Shown here: piece after piece, positions 31,701-46,700 of the stretch
Numbering within the stretch: the stretch's first letter is position 1
Layout: each line of letters begins with the position of its first letter
NCBI GenBank assembly: GCA_016840165.1
Contig: JAEOSU010000067.1
Location: forward strand, 35,400 to 99,399
Origin: Promethearchaeota archaeon
GTDB taxonomy: Archaea > Asgardarchaeota > Lokiarchaeia > Sigyniarchaeales > SOKP01
Length of the DNA: 64,000 nucleotides
Direction of reading: 5' to 3'
Program-made: the position numbers and the translations under genes
Notes under the pieces: model-generated
Database searches by the model: none
Seen by the model: only the letters and a program-made list of their open reading frames with translations
Told to the model about the DNA's origin: nothing

Positions 31701-34700
31701 ACTTTACATTTTCAAGGAAATATTCGCGTAAATCCAAGTCATAATATATGATTGGGAAGGAATTGCCTTCTAAGTCATTAAAGGAAATTACTAATTTTTG
31801 AATGGTGGTGTGATAATAGTAGGTAGCAGGCATTGTGAAATTAAGGAAAAAACCATCAGCGTTCGATAAGTTAAGTATATCTTTAAATTGAGAGGCGTAA
31901 TATTCAAAATAAATGAGGCTATCTTGAACTTCAGTACTATTTTCATATAACTCATGAATACGTGAATATTCTGGAAATTCTACAAAGCCATCTTCATCGA
32001 AAATATAGTCTAATCCATACTCAAGGTTGGTGCTGTTATCTGATGTCGTATTAATATAATATACCTGCTTTATCATAGCAAAATCAGATAGTCCAAAACC
32101 TCTATCATACAAATGTTCTAATTCAAGGGTTCGTACTTCCTCCTGCGCTACTGGGTTAATAATAACAATATTATCATCCACAAGCACGTGCTTCACAGCA
32201 GCAAAATAGTCATCCTTTCTTACCTCCCATGAAATATGGTTCATTGGGTTAATATTCGAATAAATTTCACTTGAAAGGAGTGAATTAGAATATCCAATTA
32301 ACGTATCTTTTGAATTCTCGGTTCCGAATGAAAGGGAATAATATCCAGCATCTAAATAAGCGGTACCATAGAAAAATCCATTAATAAAGGCATCAATAGA
32401 AGGAATATGTCCAAATTGACCGTGATCTTTAAACGATATTGTTCTTTCAGAAACTTCATTGCTGTTTAAATCAATGGTATTATCATCCCAAGAGACTGAT
32501 CCAACTTCTGGAATTGGAGCCCAACTATAAACTATATCATCAATATAGGCATGAAAATCCTCAAAAGCTTGAGAGGAGTGAGTGTACATATTAAAATTAG
32601 TTACACTGCTTAAGTCATTCGCGAAGTTTCCATTATCTACTTTTATAACTCCGTCAACCCACATATCGAAAGTATCTGTTCCGCAATCAAATTCAAATAT
32701 AAGATGATACCAGACATTTGCCGATATCGATTGAATCGTATGATAAGTTCCATCATTCCATTCTAAGAGACCATTATAAGCTCTCCAATAAGGTCCTGAA
32801 GTACCTCCAGCATCCCTAAAAGAACCAAATATTTTATTATCGCTTCCGCTTATATCATCTACTCTAAACCAAAACTCTGCAATACCAGTACTTTGACTAC
32901 TAAAATAATTATTTATTGAAGAACTATATAATGCCGAATTATCATAAAGTTCTATCACATTTTTATATCCATCGATTTCATCAGTAATTTTAATATGAGT
33001 ATTAAAAGAGGCACTTGGATGAAAATTAATCTTTAACAACGGTTCAATATCATATGGATTTATATTCCGTCCCACTTCATATCCTAAACCATCATGACTC
33101 GTAGAGTCCCAAGAGTAACTTATAGCATCGACATACCACGAGAAATCGGCATTCGACGTCCAATCCGCACTAAATATTTGAATATATTCTATATCGACAC
33201 TATGCTCAAAATTGGTAGTGCCAATGTGAGCCCCATCAATATACCAATTCATTGTATTAGCAGATTTGTCAAAAACAACCTTCAGATGGAACCACTTGTC
33301 TTTGGTAATACTGGCGTGATAGAAAGTATTCCACCCTCCATCGTATACATATAAATAGTGATTCGACAATTTTAAATAAGCCTGACAGGTTCGAGAAGTT
33401 CCTCTTAAATCCAAATAAAGGTAATCATATGTGACTGAAGAATCTCCCCTTGCCCAAAATTCAACCGAGCCTGACGATTGGGCGGAAGAGAAATAATTCC
33501 TCATAAGGAATCTCTCATCAATTTTATTGTCATACATCTTTACTACCTTTTTATGACCGCCAAGCTCAGAAAATACTGATATGGAACAATCAGTATCACT
33601 ATAATCAATCCAGTCTGATGGGAATGAGTCATCTTGATCATCTCGAAAGTCATAGGTTCCATAATAAACACCTTGTTCGGTCTCAAAACTAAACATATCA
33701 GTTGGAGCTGGTAGAGCCTGCATTGACAATAACACATTCTCAAGCGAAGTAATATTTTCATTTCCGGCAGCATCAGCTACTTTATATTCGATAGTGAAAT
33801 AAGATGGAAGTTCACCTAGATCACATAGACGTTCAATTAATTTTGGATCAAAATTAACCCAATCAGAGACAGCCCCGGTAGTAAGATCAATAATTCGATA
33901 TTGTTCTTTTATACTTGATTCTTCTCCACTATTATACAACCATGATACTTCATCATCCGAAAGAAGAAATTCATATACTCTTACATCATCAATCTGCCCT
34001 AGAAAACGATTAGAATCAGGACTGGCAAGAATTCTATAATTTGCTACATGGAAATTATTGGCGGTAGTATCTGAATTAATAATGGATGTAGTGAATTTCT
34101 GATCATCAAACCACATTGTTACATTACCAAAATCAACTACTGCAGCTAAGAAATGCCATTGTCCGTCATCAGTAGCTCCTGTAATTGTAAAAGGATATAT
34201 ATGATTAGTTCCGTATCCAGTTTCTGTCCAGAACTCTATTTCATCTGTATCCTTAATAAGCATCATGTTAATGTTTGTAGCCACGCTTTCACCGCTTCCT
34301 CCTTCACCGCATATCCAAGCAAGATGGTCTCTAGTGGTCTTAAACCAACATACCATAGTATACCCGCCATTTGGTAAGTTGTAATCCATCATATCAACTT
34401 GATCATAATCACCGTCGAAATCGAGAGCATTACCAAACTTACCCGATATCCAATCATCGTCAGTCATGTTAGAGTCTAAGATTCCATTGTTATTACCGAT
34501 TGAATCACTAGCAGTATATCCACTTGTTTCATCAAATTTCCACCATGCGGTCTCATTTAAAATAAGTTCATTTGAGGTAAACTCGATCTGTGTGAGAGGA
34601 TTCGCATATCCAAATTTATTAGCTTCGATATTATATTTTTGATCCCATGAAAATCCGATTGCATCTAAATATGTTGTAGCACGAGATTTACTATCATAAT

Positions 34701-37700
34701 AGAATTTATCCAAATCTGCAGTGGGGTTTGTAGTTCCATATGCACCATATTTATAGCCATCAACATAAATATAAAATGTATCAGCAGCAAGTCCTTCATA
34801 GCCACCTGTTCCACATTCGAAATCAATACGAATATGATACCATTGATCTGCATTATATTGTACAATATTATGCCAATCTCCGTCATGATATCGCAGCCAT
34901 CCATCATTCCGCCATATAATATATGTAAATATTGTTGCACCACTATACAATATAATTCTGTGATATGTATCAGTCTCTCCTAATCGGATCCAAAATTCTA
35001 TTGTACCCGATTCTTGAGAAGAAGCAAAATTATGACTCATAGATTGCCAATCAACTGTATCATATAGTTTCAAAACTTTTTTATGATCATCCAATTCATT
35101 CTCAACTATACAAGTTCCCAAACCATTAAAATCTACAAACTCTATATTTGCTCCGCTCGTTCCATCCTCTTCATTCTCAAAGCTATATGTAGCTGGATAA
35201 TCTAAAGCTCCCAAACTAATTAAAGGCTGTGGAGCATCGAAATCGGCAGTTAAATTATAGCGATATTTTCCATTATTGCCTAAAACATCAGTTACATTAC
35301 ACATTACTTCAATAATATCATTAGTAGATGCTCCTGTATCACCTTTCACATCATCCCACATATACTCAAACCTAGTTTGAATTCCTGAGTTCTGGACCAT
35401 ATCTCCGACTTTGACATCACCGGAACCAACATTATAATATAACTCAACAGAGGTAACTTCATTATCCGCACTAAAGGCGAAATAGGTGCTATTAGTGATA
35501 TACGTGGTGGGGGTCTCTAACTCGCCAATAGGCACTACAAATCTTAGAATTGCGTCAGTATATTCTTGATCTAATAAAATATTGTACCAACCAAGCTGAG
35601 TATAGGTAAAGTTATAGTATAATCTCTGCCTTAGCATTAACCTCTGTCTAGTATCAGAATCTCTAAGGAATCCACCAAAAATACCAATATCAAGCTTATC
35701 ATCATTAGAAAGCATATGAATAGAGTTATCATCTTGAATATAATTTGGAGCATAGATTGGCTGCATTTCAAAGGGAATAGTTATCTCAGTTGCTGAAATT
35801 CGGGTGGTCTCAAATGATGTATATGCCACAGTAAGGTCATATTTATTCAGATTAAGGGTAGCAAGCACTTCTAACTTGGACTTGCTTCCTAAATTCATTT
35901 GAAGGATACAATTCCAATCATATTCTAATTTCGCTCTAATGTAATATTTATCATTTTCAATATCGTGAAGGATTAATCTATTAACTTCCTCTCGTGATAT
36001 CGTAATTGAATTATATTTTAAGGCAAATGATTCAAAATCAAGAAATTCATTTCTTAAATAGAAATTATACAATTCCTGTATTAAGGCATATTGAGAATAG
36101 ACAAAAGCATCATCAAACTCAATTACTCCTTCATAATCTAACTCAAGGGAAATTTCTTCAAGGTAAATCTCATCATTTTCATAATAATCGGTAAGATCGA
36201 TATCAAATTCAATTTTGGGATTAATGAAATGCTCCGTATGAGGTGTATTATAGAATAAATTAGCTCCAATTGAAGTTATTGAAAAGCCGGTCTTTGCGAT
36301 AAAACATTCTCCTATATCTTCTTCAAAGGCAAAGATTACCTTAGCTTCAAATTCTTGAGAACTTGTTTTGTTGAAATAATCTTCAAACATTACAAAATTT
36401 CTATCGGCGACATAGGAAAAGGTATTAGTGCCGGTATAATCATCATAACAGACAAAACTAACCTCATCCCACTTATTTTCCACAAAATTCCACATGTGGA
36501 TCTTTAATAAATGTGAGCCTTTTTCTTCATCAGCTAAGACTAATCTACCAGTAGTTTTATCAATTTTTTCCATATCATATCCAGGAATAGCATCATATTG
36601 GACAACTAATTCCATAAACTTTGTAATATTGGTGATATAATCTCCTTGGAAGGTTAGCGTTACAGGTTCTAACGCTGCAATGTGCTCAGGTGTCCACTCA
36701 AAAGCCTTATAAATTATATCGCCAAAGAGTTGTCCTGAATAATCCCTATATGAACCAATTAACGTAATGGATTTCTCGATGGGATCAAAAATATAATCAA
36801 TATTTTCTGTGAGATTATTGCTATGAGTTCGAATTTCATTAACAGTAAACTCAAAATCGTATAGCAATGAAGTGCTATCAAAAACATATTCTCCCATATC
36901 TATCTTTGATAAGGGTACATCTTCTTGTTCAATTGGAATATAGGGCATGGTAACTGGTGTCCCATTAAAGGTAAGATGTGAATCTAATGTCTCAATTTCA
37001 AGACTTGCTGTTAAGAGTTCATGGGCATATACTCCTTTAAAGAGATTTCCGTCCACAAAACAATTATATGCAGAAGATTCTATTTTGATTAACAGATCGA
37101 AGTTTTTCTCACGCGTAATAGTCTCTGCTAGTATTGTCTTTCCGTTAGAAACGAAATCGAAATTATTTAAGTCAATCGCAAGGCTATAATAATGGAAGCC
37201 CATAAGCTTTTTATTTAGATCAACTTTTGTCGTTCCTATTAAGGTGGCATTCGCGCTTGAAGTGGAATCCGCTTGATAAAGAGTAACAGAAAGATAATAA
37301 TCTTCACATGATACTTGGGTAAGCTCGCTATAGATCACATCAGTAAATCCGATATTTATCTCAAGATCTAACGTTCCGCCAAGATAATCGGATGCATTAT
37401 CTAATATATTATATTGATATAAAAGCTCATCATCTTTGGAAATCCGTAAGAAATTGGTATCATTAACCTTTCCAAAATGAACTGCTCCTTTCACTGTTGA
37501 ATCAGGATGAATTGTATCATAGAAATCTACATAGGTGCCATATGATGTGGACACAATAGAATATCCGACATCTACATCGGGATGAATATATGTTCCATAA
37601 TATGTCTCATTTACCCATAAGGCAGTGACGAAGAAAGGTTTTGTGAAATTGTAATAGTCATCCACAAAATAATCTGGTAAATACCAATTCCCATCCGTAG

Positions 37701-40700
37701 AATTATAGTTAAGCTCCGCTTGAGGGATATATTCAATGATAACGTTTGTAAAGAGATATTTCATAGGAGAATTAAATGCTAATTCATTTTCAGAGGTGAT
37801 CCAATAATATTGAATTGGATATTCATATGGAATAGCATTTTGATCGACGAACTTTCCTTTTACTCCAATAATTTCTCCTAAATTATCTATCATACTCAAA
37901 TTTGCTCTGAAATCTTCATTTAATTCCAAAGTTGTAGTAAGAGAAGCTTCGGGATACATAATCTCACGGGATTCACCAATTAATACACTATCTAGAATAG
38001 TAACAGTCTGATTAATCTCAATCGGGATTTTAGGATCTGCCCGTTCATAGACAAAATAATTATCTGGATTATCTTTTTCAATAGAATAGTTGCTTGGAAG
38101 AATATAAGAGATAAATGCTAACTTCATGAGGCCGTCTTGAATTGTATGATTATCAAGATCCATTATTCGCATGGGATTCTTTATTTTGATATTGTTATCG
38201 TTATAAATAGGAATAAAGGTATTCGCACTCACATTCATTAAATAATTAAAAAAATTCGTATGAGAAGGAATACTTGGATTCCATACATCCCTGCTATACC
38301 CTTGATTCTCTGCCCTAAGTATTCCCTTGAAATCTTCCCATACCCCTGAGGTATAGTTATAAAATAATAATCTATATCGTAGACTCCATGCAGAATCATT
38401 AATTCGATTCCTTAGATCAACATCCAAATCTAATGCCAACTCCAATTCTGCCCTTTCAAACTCATCCATATCAATATCTTCGAAATTTAATTCTATAGGA
38501 GTTATTAGTGGAATTTGGATATCGTCCATAGCAGAATTACGGAAACGGCTGGTTGAGTATTCAGAATAGTCGCCTAATACAGAAGGTGGGTATTTGGTCT
38601 GATTATGTCCTTCGATATCTTGATGTTCTAAGGCAAAAGAAGTTCCACATTGAGATTGACTTGGGTACACTTCAAAATCAAGATCTAAATCAGAAAGTTC
38701 AAGGTCAGCAAATACATCTCCGCTCTCTCGAGCAAAAGCAGGAGTCGTGATGGTATTTTTTAAAGTAAACTGAATCGAATTCTTGCCAAAATATGGATCA
38801 TCATGAAATCCACTATCAATGTATGATGACCTATTATACACATGGGAATATGAACTACCTAACTCTATTGCTTCAGAATTCTTTACAGATACAAATTTCG
38901 CCTCGTTAAGGCACTTCAATTCTAGCCAATCAATGGTCCACCTATGACCTTGAGGGTAACTAGCATCTAAAGCTGCTATCAAAAATTTAATAGAAGAAAT
39001 ATCAGCATAAAAATAATTATCTCCATACCAATAATCCCAACCTCCATCTCCTGTCTCCTCTTCAGTAACCCCATTTATAAGGAATTTACCATTAGAGTTT
39101 CCCAGCGAATCCTCAAACCCGGCATTAAATCTAACATAAAAATCATTTGCGCTATTAAGCCAAGATCCAAATCCAAATCCTATCTCAGAAAGCGGTAAGA
39201 CCTCCTTATCTAGTTCAACATAAATTTTATCAATATCCATATAAAGCCCTGTCTTGCCATCTACATCCCATGCCCAAGAATAAACGCACACACTAACATA
39301 GTCTAAGTCCGAAAAATAATAAGAAGGTATATGCCACCTCCAAGATACCTCTTCACCAATTATCGGAGCATTCCACTTCTTAACCCAAAGTTCCTCTAAA
39401 TAATTATAAAAATAAATCTCACAAGTCCCAAACTCATCACTGGGAGGCCTATAATACGTGAGTTCCATATTGAAGTGTCTATTAATATTTGCACTACTGG
39501 CCCAATCGTCACAATTAAATCTATAATAGTCATAAATTTCATAACTGTACCCATCCCCGCTAGACTCTCTATCCGTTTCTCGATAAAGATTATCAGTAAT
39601 GGACCATTCTGGAGGTTCTGAAGGAATTTCATTCTTAGTTAGTTTGACATTTTCCCCCGTCTTATCAAAAAACTGCTTGTTTCCATTTCTATAACATTCT
39701 ACATCATTTGGTGCACCATTTACGTTCTGGGTCTTGTAATTATCATAGATGTGTGGATTATCATGGTACTCTTGCCCTGTTGATCTTGCATAAAAATAAT
39801 CTTCATTTACGCTTGTAAGGTCACCTACACCCCCAGTATAACTATAACTGCTTCCATAATGACCATTAGGATATATAGGGGATCCTACATTGCTAGGAGC
39901 ACTCTCTATTATAAACCCAATTTCATCATGTTCTAATGATTCTAAATCATCACTGTTTTCCTTGGTAAAGGTTGGTAATAATTTATAATTAAAAATATTG
40001 TAATTGTGATATTTATCCATCTCATCATGGAAACTATAGATAATATCAATATCGGCACAAATCTGTGTAAATTCATTCTCAGGAGTAACAATAGAACTAA
40101 TGCTGTCAAATTTGATTTCATCCACATGAGAATATTTATTTTTATAGCTTAAAATCAAGGATTTATATTTCTCAAAATCGATTTCATCTCTTACTCGTGT
40201 ATAATAATGTGATTCTATTAACTTTATAATAATACCGTGAGAGTCACTCGCAAATCGAGATTCAATCCGAGGTTTCATGACTGGATCTGTGTCCAGTTGA
40301 TCTGGAGAAGGAATTCCGTTTGTAAAGTTCTCGTTTACGAACGCACTCCACTTTTGGGTGTTAAAATCGTAATTAAATGAGATAATATTGTTATATCCAG
40401 GATCATAGAGATCCCCATCATTATAGGCAATTTCAAGATAGATGTCATCGTTTACACCTACAGTAATTGTATCTCCCTCTTGACCACCGGTAAGCCTCTC
40501 AAATATAAACACAGCTCGATATAGATCATGTTCCGCAGTCCATTCTTGGTATGTGAATACACATAATTTATCTATATTGATACTAAATGAAGAATCATCC
40601 TGAATTTCTATTCTAAATGCGATTTTATACTTGTTATCATAAGTATCAAATAATTTTTCAAATTGATCTTCAGATATGGTAAATATTAATGTTCCATCTT

Positions 40701-43700
40701 CAATTTCATATGATAGCTCTTCATAAGGACCTAACTTAAAATTTTTTATTTTATAGTAATTATTATCTAATGATATTCCCGATCCAAATCCCACTAACTC
40801 AATTTTAATACAACTAATGCTATTAATATCAACATTGTCTAAAGGAAATTCAAAGTCAACAGTAATCCTATGATCTTCATTAGAGATTTCTTGAGAATTT
40901 ATAGTGTAAAATTGATCATCTTCATGATGAGCATAATTAACAGAAGTTGTTGCAATCCCGTCAATTAAATTTAAAGAGGTAAATTGATCATCAAACTGGT
41001 ATTCAGATAGTTTTGTATCAACAATCATAACACCTTCTATCACACTTATCGCATGCAACAAGAAATACTCTTTAACTTCAAGGGTTCCTGAAAGTTTTAG
41101 GCGGTCAAATTTCAAATCTTCACTATGGCCTAATGTAATGATCTGATCAGTAAAATCGCTATTACCCTGTGGGATAAGCTCGAATTCATGTACAGGAGTC
41201 ACCCAATCACCATTATAAAGAGAAAAGGTAATTTGATCATCGGTCTTTGCCTTACATTCTATAACAAATTCATCGTTGCTAGTTACATCTACCACATCAT
41301 CATATATAGGACTTTTAAGTGTTAATAATTCACCTGAAACATAGTCGGTCTGCATATAGAGCATTCCTCCTGCTTGATGACTTTTCTTCAATTCATAATT
41401 AAGTATTGGGTTGCTGAAATCAACTCCTCCTTCAATGCTTGAAACGTCAATCTTGAAATGGGAATTCTGTTGGGAAATTACAGACCCTAGATCAAAAACA
41501 AATGTACTTCCAAAAGGAGGAGATTTTGACGATATGAATCCTGTAGTAGGTGGCCTATTATTCCATGTGAGACTGTTATCAAAATATTGAGTAGAATATA
41601 AGGATAAAGTAGATTGAGCGCCCCACTGATCTATTTTGGAGACTTCTAATTCCCAAGAATCCGAATCAGCATAACCTAAATAAGGTATAGATGGCGTTTT
41701 CAAGAAGGTCTCGTACTCTTGGATACAATATACTGCTTCCAACCAGTCCATATAAACTCGATGGCTACTAAATCCATAAGTCTCAATCCAAATGTAATCA
41801 TTATCCGGATCATGGTTATCTATTCTCACTGATCCTGAAAAGGATGATGCAGACAATTTTGAAACTAGAGAGGAACCAGAAGGACCAGATGAATCTCCAA
41901 TCATGATATACATATCGACATTCTTGGTCGTAGAAAAATCATAATATAAATCCCATGATTTGGTAAGAAGTGGAAATCTATATTTTACTTTAGTCTTATA
42001 AAGCGTCCCTGAAGGTGCTGAATCAATTTTATAACATACACCATCATTATCATGAGTATCAACCACATCTCCAGAACTATGAGTACCCGTAACAATATAA
42101 GAAGTAAAACTATTATATTCAGTAGCAGCATTCTCAAGATATGCTGTAAGTGTGGAGGGAGTATAATGATTATTTGGGTAAAGGGATCTCACAACCGCAG
42201 AATAGGCAAGACTCTCGGAGAATGGGATTGTAGCCCCCTGCTCATATGAAAATGCCCAGACGGTATCCCCGAAAGTATCACGGAACTTAACTCCTTCCGA
42301 AGGCTCTTTTAAATTAAAACCACTATACCCTTTCAAATATACGCCGTTATTAGTAACATCAATTGATTGACTTACATGAGTATTATTAATCGCATTGGAT
42401 TCAAAATCATCATAATTAAGGTAACTTGTATTGGTATATGTATAAGTATTAAAATCCCCGATACATAAATAAGGAGTGGATAGTTGAGCTGATTCTTTTG
42501 TGGTCAAGACTCTGATCTTGAATTCATGATTATCATTGATATAATTACCGAAAAAATCTTTTGGACCAGTAAAAGATGTACTAGATAAATAGTTAGGAAA
42601 ATCCGAAGAATGAGTATAAAACACATTAGGATCAATTACTATACTCTCAAGATAGAATTTATTTGCATTATAGGAAGTATCATCATAGCTCAAGTACTTA
42701 TAATGATCAGAATATAAGGTATTCATCTCACGACCGGAATCGGTATTTTTTAAGAAGCTCCCGCCATTCTTTACTGCATTATCAAATATAATATTTCCAT
42801 TTCCATCTAGAGTATTAGGAAACGTATCCCCATAGCTAATTGTATTAACTGCATTGATACCTGACGTGGACCATCCAGGTCTAAATTTATCATCCGCAGG
42901 ATTTGGTGAATCTGTTGGATGCCAATCCCAGAAGTCTAATAACAATTCAGCTGAATCATATGTATTGGTGCCACCCAAAGGAGCCATAGGAAGGGATTCA
43001 TAATCCTTTGTATTAAAATTATAGATCTGAATAGAAAGGGGGAGGTTACCGTTGTCAAAGCTATCAGCAATTACAGAAGCATCGAACATAATATGGATTG
43101 ATTCCAGATTTTCCTTGGTAACAATGGGTAATTTAAAGGTGCCTACTACTCCAAAATTACCAATATCCCCTCTGGAAACTGTAATATATTGACTCCAATT
43201 TACTAATGCAGCTCCAAGCTCTTCAGTAGTAGGATAAGGATTTATAGCTGGATCCCCGTCTACAACTTTCTCAAGCCTAAACCAATCAAGTGTCACATCA
43301 AATTCACCTGGATATGGATTAAGAGCTTTATATTCTATAGAATTAACTCCCTCTATTAACACGCGGTTCAAGAATATGTCTCCATATATATCACCTGTGG
43401 CGAAAGTATCTCCATTAATTCTAAGCCAAGAATTAATGCCAGATGGGGCGTTAAAATCACACGAGAGATAGTAATTCTCACCGCTATAAGTGTCGGCAAT
43501 GAGATCCGCCCAATATATTCCACTACTCGATTCCAAAGTCATATATTTGTCATCATTGTTGTGATGAGTATCGGAATATGCTCCTGAATGTGACCCTAAA
43601 TATCCTAAAATGGGATCATAAAGCTCATTAATATCAGTTAAATATTTCGTAATTGTTCCAGCAGGTAAATCTCCAGATGAATATATTTCAGGTACTTGAG

Positions 43701-46700
43701 TAGTTGAATATTCGCCAGTCATATTGGTTATAGTGTTTCTTACAAACACATACTGAGCTAGCCCTCCACCAGGATCATAATAATTATAAGGTCCGCCACT
43801 ACCAGCACTATGAATATCTGAATAATACATCTGAGTGAAGTTATAAGTATCACTCATATAAGGATTTGAAATCCACACGCCGTCAATATAGTTATTTTCA
43901 AATTTCCCTCCAAACTTATCTTCTCCATAATAATCGTCCTTGGAGTTCAAATATTGAGCTAATTCCCCAGAATCATACTTATCTCCATAATAAATGAGGG
44001 AATTTTCCAATTCCGGCATAGTAATATATTCAGGACCCCAATCATTATTCCATCCCATTTTAATGTTAGGATATGCAACCTGAGTTCCCAAACCAGAAAT
44101 AACTGGAGCATACTGATAGGTCATGGAATTTGGCAATGCTATCCAATTAGGATTAGTGTATAATGAAGTACCTGAATTAAGCCATAATAAAGGAAGAGAT
44201 GAGTCTTCGAAAAATGTGCTTGAAACTGAGACACTTTGAGTATCTGACGTGCCACCGTACTTATCGAACGAAGGATCAATGGTAGTGCGTCGTCTTGATA
44301 CAAATGATTCAAACGAATATGCTACCTTTACATGGGTTAAAATACTCCACACAGATAACAGATCTAACCGAATTTCATCTCTAGAATTTCTGTATAACGT
44401 AGAACTTAACTCATACCATTGTCCAGAATCCGTTCTATAGGAGATCTTTTGTATTCTGTATAGGGGAGTCTTTATCATGGTATTGTTAATGGCAGGATAA
44501 TAAATAGGACTTAACTCTTGCTTTTTGAATGTCTTAATAGTATAGCAGATTGGACTGGTAATAGCATTTTTATCTATATTATGTGATATCTTGGTTTTAA
44601 AAAGTCCAGATTTACTGGCGATGATGAGTGTATTAATATAATTCTCATGAATAGTGAGAAAGTCTAATATTTCAAATCGTACATCATCGAATCCAGAAAG
44701 CTCAAATTCCACCCATTCGTCAGTACCTGTGCTTCTTCGTAAAGCAACGATGGCATCCATCTTTCCAATGGCGATCCGTTCAATACCAAGAACGATGGAA
44801 TCTACACCATCAAATTGATCATATTCAATAATTGTAATTTTCCCTAAAATCGCATCAACGATGATATTCTTAATATTTAAATCAATATCATATTCGATTA
44901 ATTGCGAATAATATGCGCCTGACATCAACCCTCCTATTAATACTGCCCTTCTGTTGTTTAAAGAAAAGTCATTTATAATTTTTATAGCAGTTGGAACAAA
45001 ATTTAGAGGACAATCTCGTTCCACATACTTTAAGAGTGAATAATCTAACGCAAAATTATAGACCCATAATGAAAGATCCTCAGAAGTATCTTGCTGGGTA
45101 ATGACCATAATAGTATTAGAAGAACTGCCATCATAAGTAATATCAAAATCAAAATATTCATAGCCCGATAGACTGGTTATATTTGTCTTAATAGTCCAGG
45201 AACCACTTTCATAGTATATAATATCTATTTGAGCAGGAGTAACTCGTAAAATTTCCCATTTTCCATCCCTATGAATATCAAACAACTTAAACATTTGACC
45301 ATTTAAGGAAGGAATGATAGTCTCAGTGCTTAATGTCGGTTCAAGATACCATCCTGAGGTGTCGCTGAAATTAAATACTGAGATATCTAAATTACTGCCT
45401 ATTTCGGAAATAATAATTGGACACCATTCTCCTGTGTCCGAAAATATACCCCATGAGCCCCAGAGATCATTGCTAGCAGGAGAATAGATCTTCATTGGAA
45501 GATATTCATAACTGAAATTGTACATCGAGTTCATAAATGCTTGATCCTTGCTGATATCCCAGATAATATTATATGATCCATTAGTGTGTATAGTAGCAGA
45601 ATTGGTTGCCATAGGAATCCATGAATTCTCTAGAGGGTTGTAGTATTCACTGACTACATCCCATACATTGACAGAACCAAAATAATTCTCGATAAAACCT
45701 GAAATATCTTGCTCATTCGATAATGCGGTAGCATTATATTCAAAAATCTCACCAAATACTAAATCGGTAAGAAGCTCGATTTGGGTATAATCATATGTCT
45801 TGATAGGGTTATAAGCAAATTCATTAGTATTTTCTCCAATATTATAACCTGTGTCCCATGAATATCCTACTGCATCAAAATATGAATAATAGGAAGAATC
45901 TACAGTGCTTGTAGAAAAATGAAATTCATCAATATAGTTATAGTTATTATAAAAACTATAGACCTTAGTTTTTACACCGTCTATATATCCAACCCATTTA
46001 TATTGATCTAACCCTTCATATTCACTATCAGAACATTCAAAATCGAGACGAAAATGATACCATTTATTTGAAACGAATGTAAAATCTTCAGAAGCTTCAT
46101 TTTCTATATTAGCACTTGTCTTTGCATCACGTAAATAACCACCATATCCAAGAATTATATAAAATCCATCGTTTCCGCCTACTTGCTGAAAGCGTATATA
46201 TGTTCTTTTTGCAACATTTGTTGTTCTAATCCAAAACTCTACATTTCCATAAGATTTATCTGCGAATGAATTTTCTATTGTTGCTCTATGACTACTAGAC
46301 CAGTCGTGTAATTCTAATACTTTTTTATGTTCACCTAAATTTTCAATTATATACGAGGTACCTCCTGTTCCAAGTGTATCATACCATTCAGAGGGAACAG
46401 TTCCATCTTCCTCATTAGTAAAGCTATAGGCCCCACAATATTGCCCATCATAATCGAGATAATTACCCGCTTTATCAAATATGAGTAATTTTAAGAAATA
46501 ATTTTCAGGAGGTAATTCATTTAACGATTCTAATAGATCACCATCCCAGTAGTACTTCCATAAATCTTCTTCTCCTGAAAAATAAGCTCTTCCTACTAAC
46601 TCCCAAGCTGATTCATTTGCAGAGCCATAAATATAGATTCTACTCACATCTTCTTCTCCATTGAATGTGTGAGCTATTGAAGAGGTATCAATTTGGGTTG

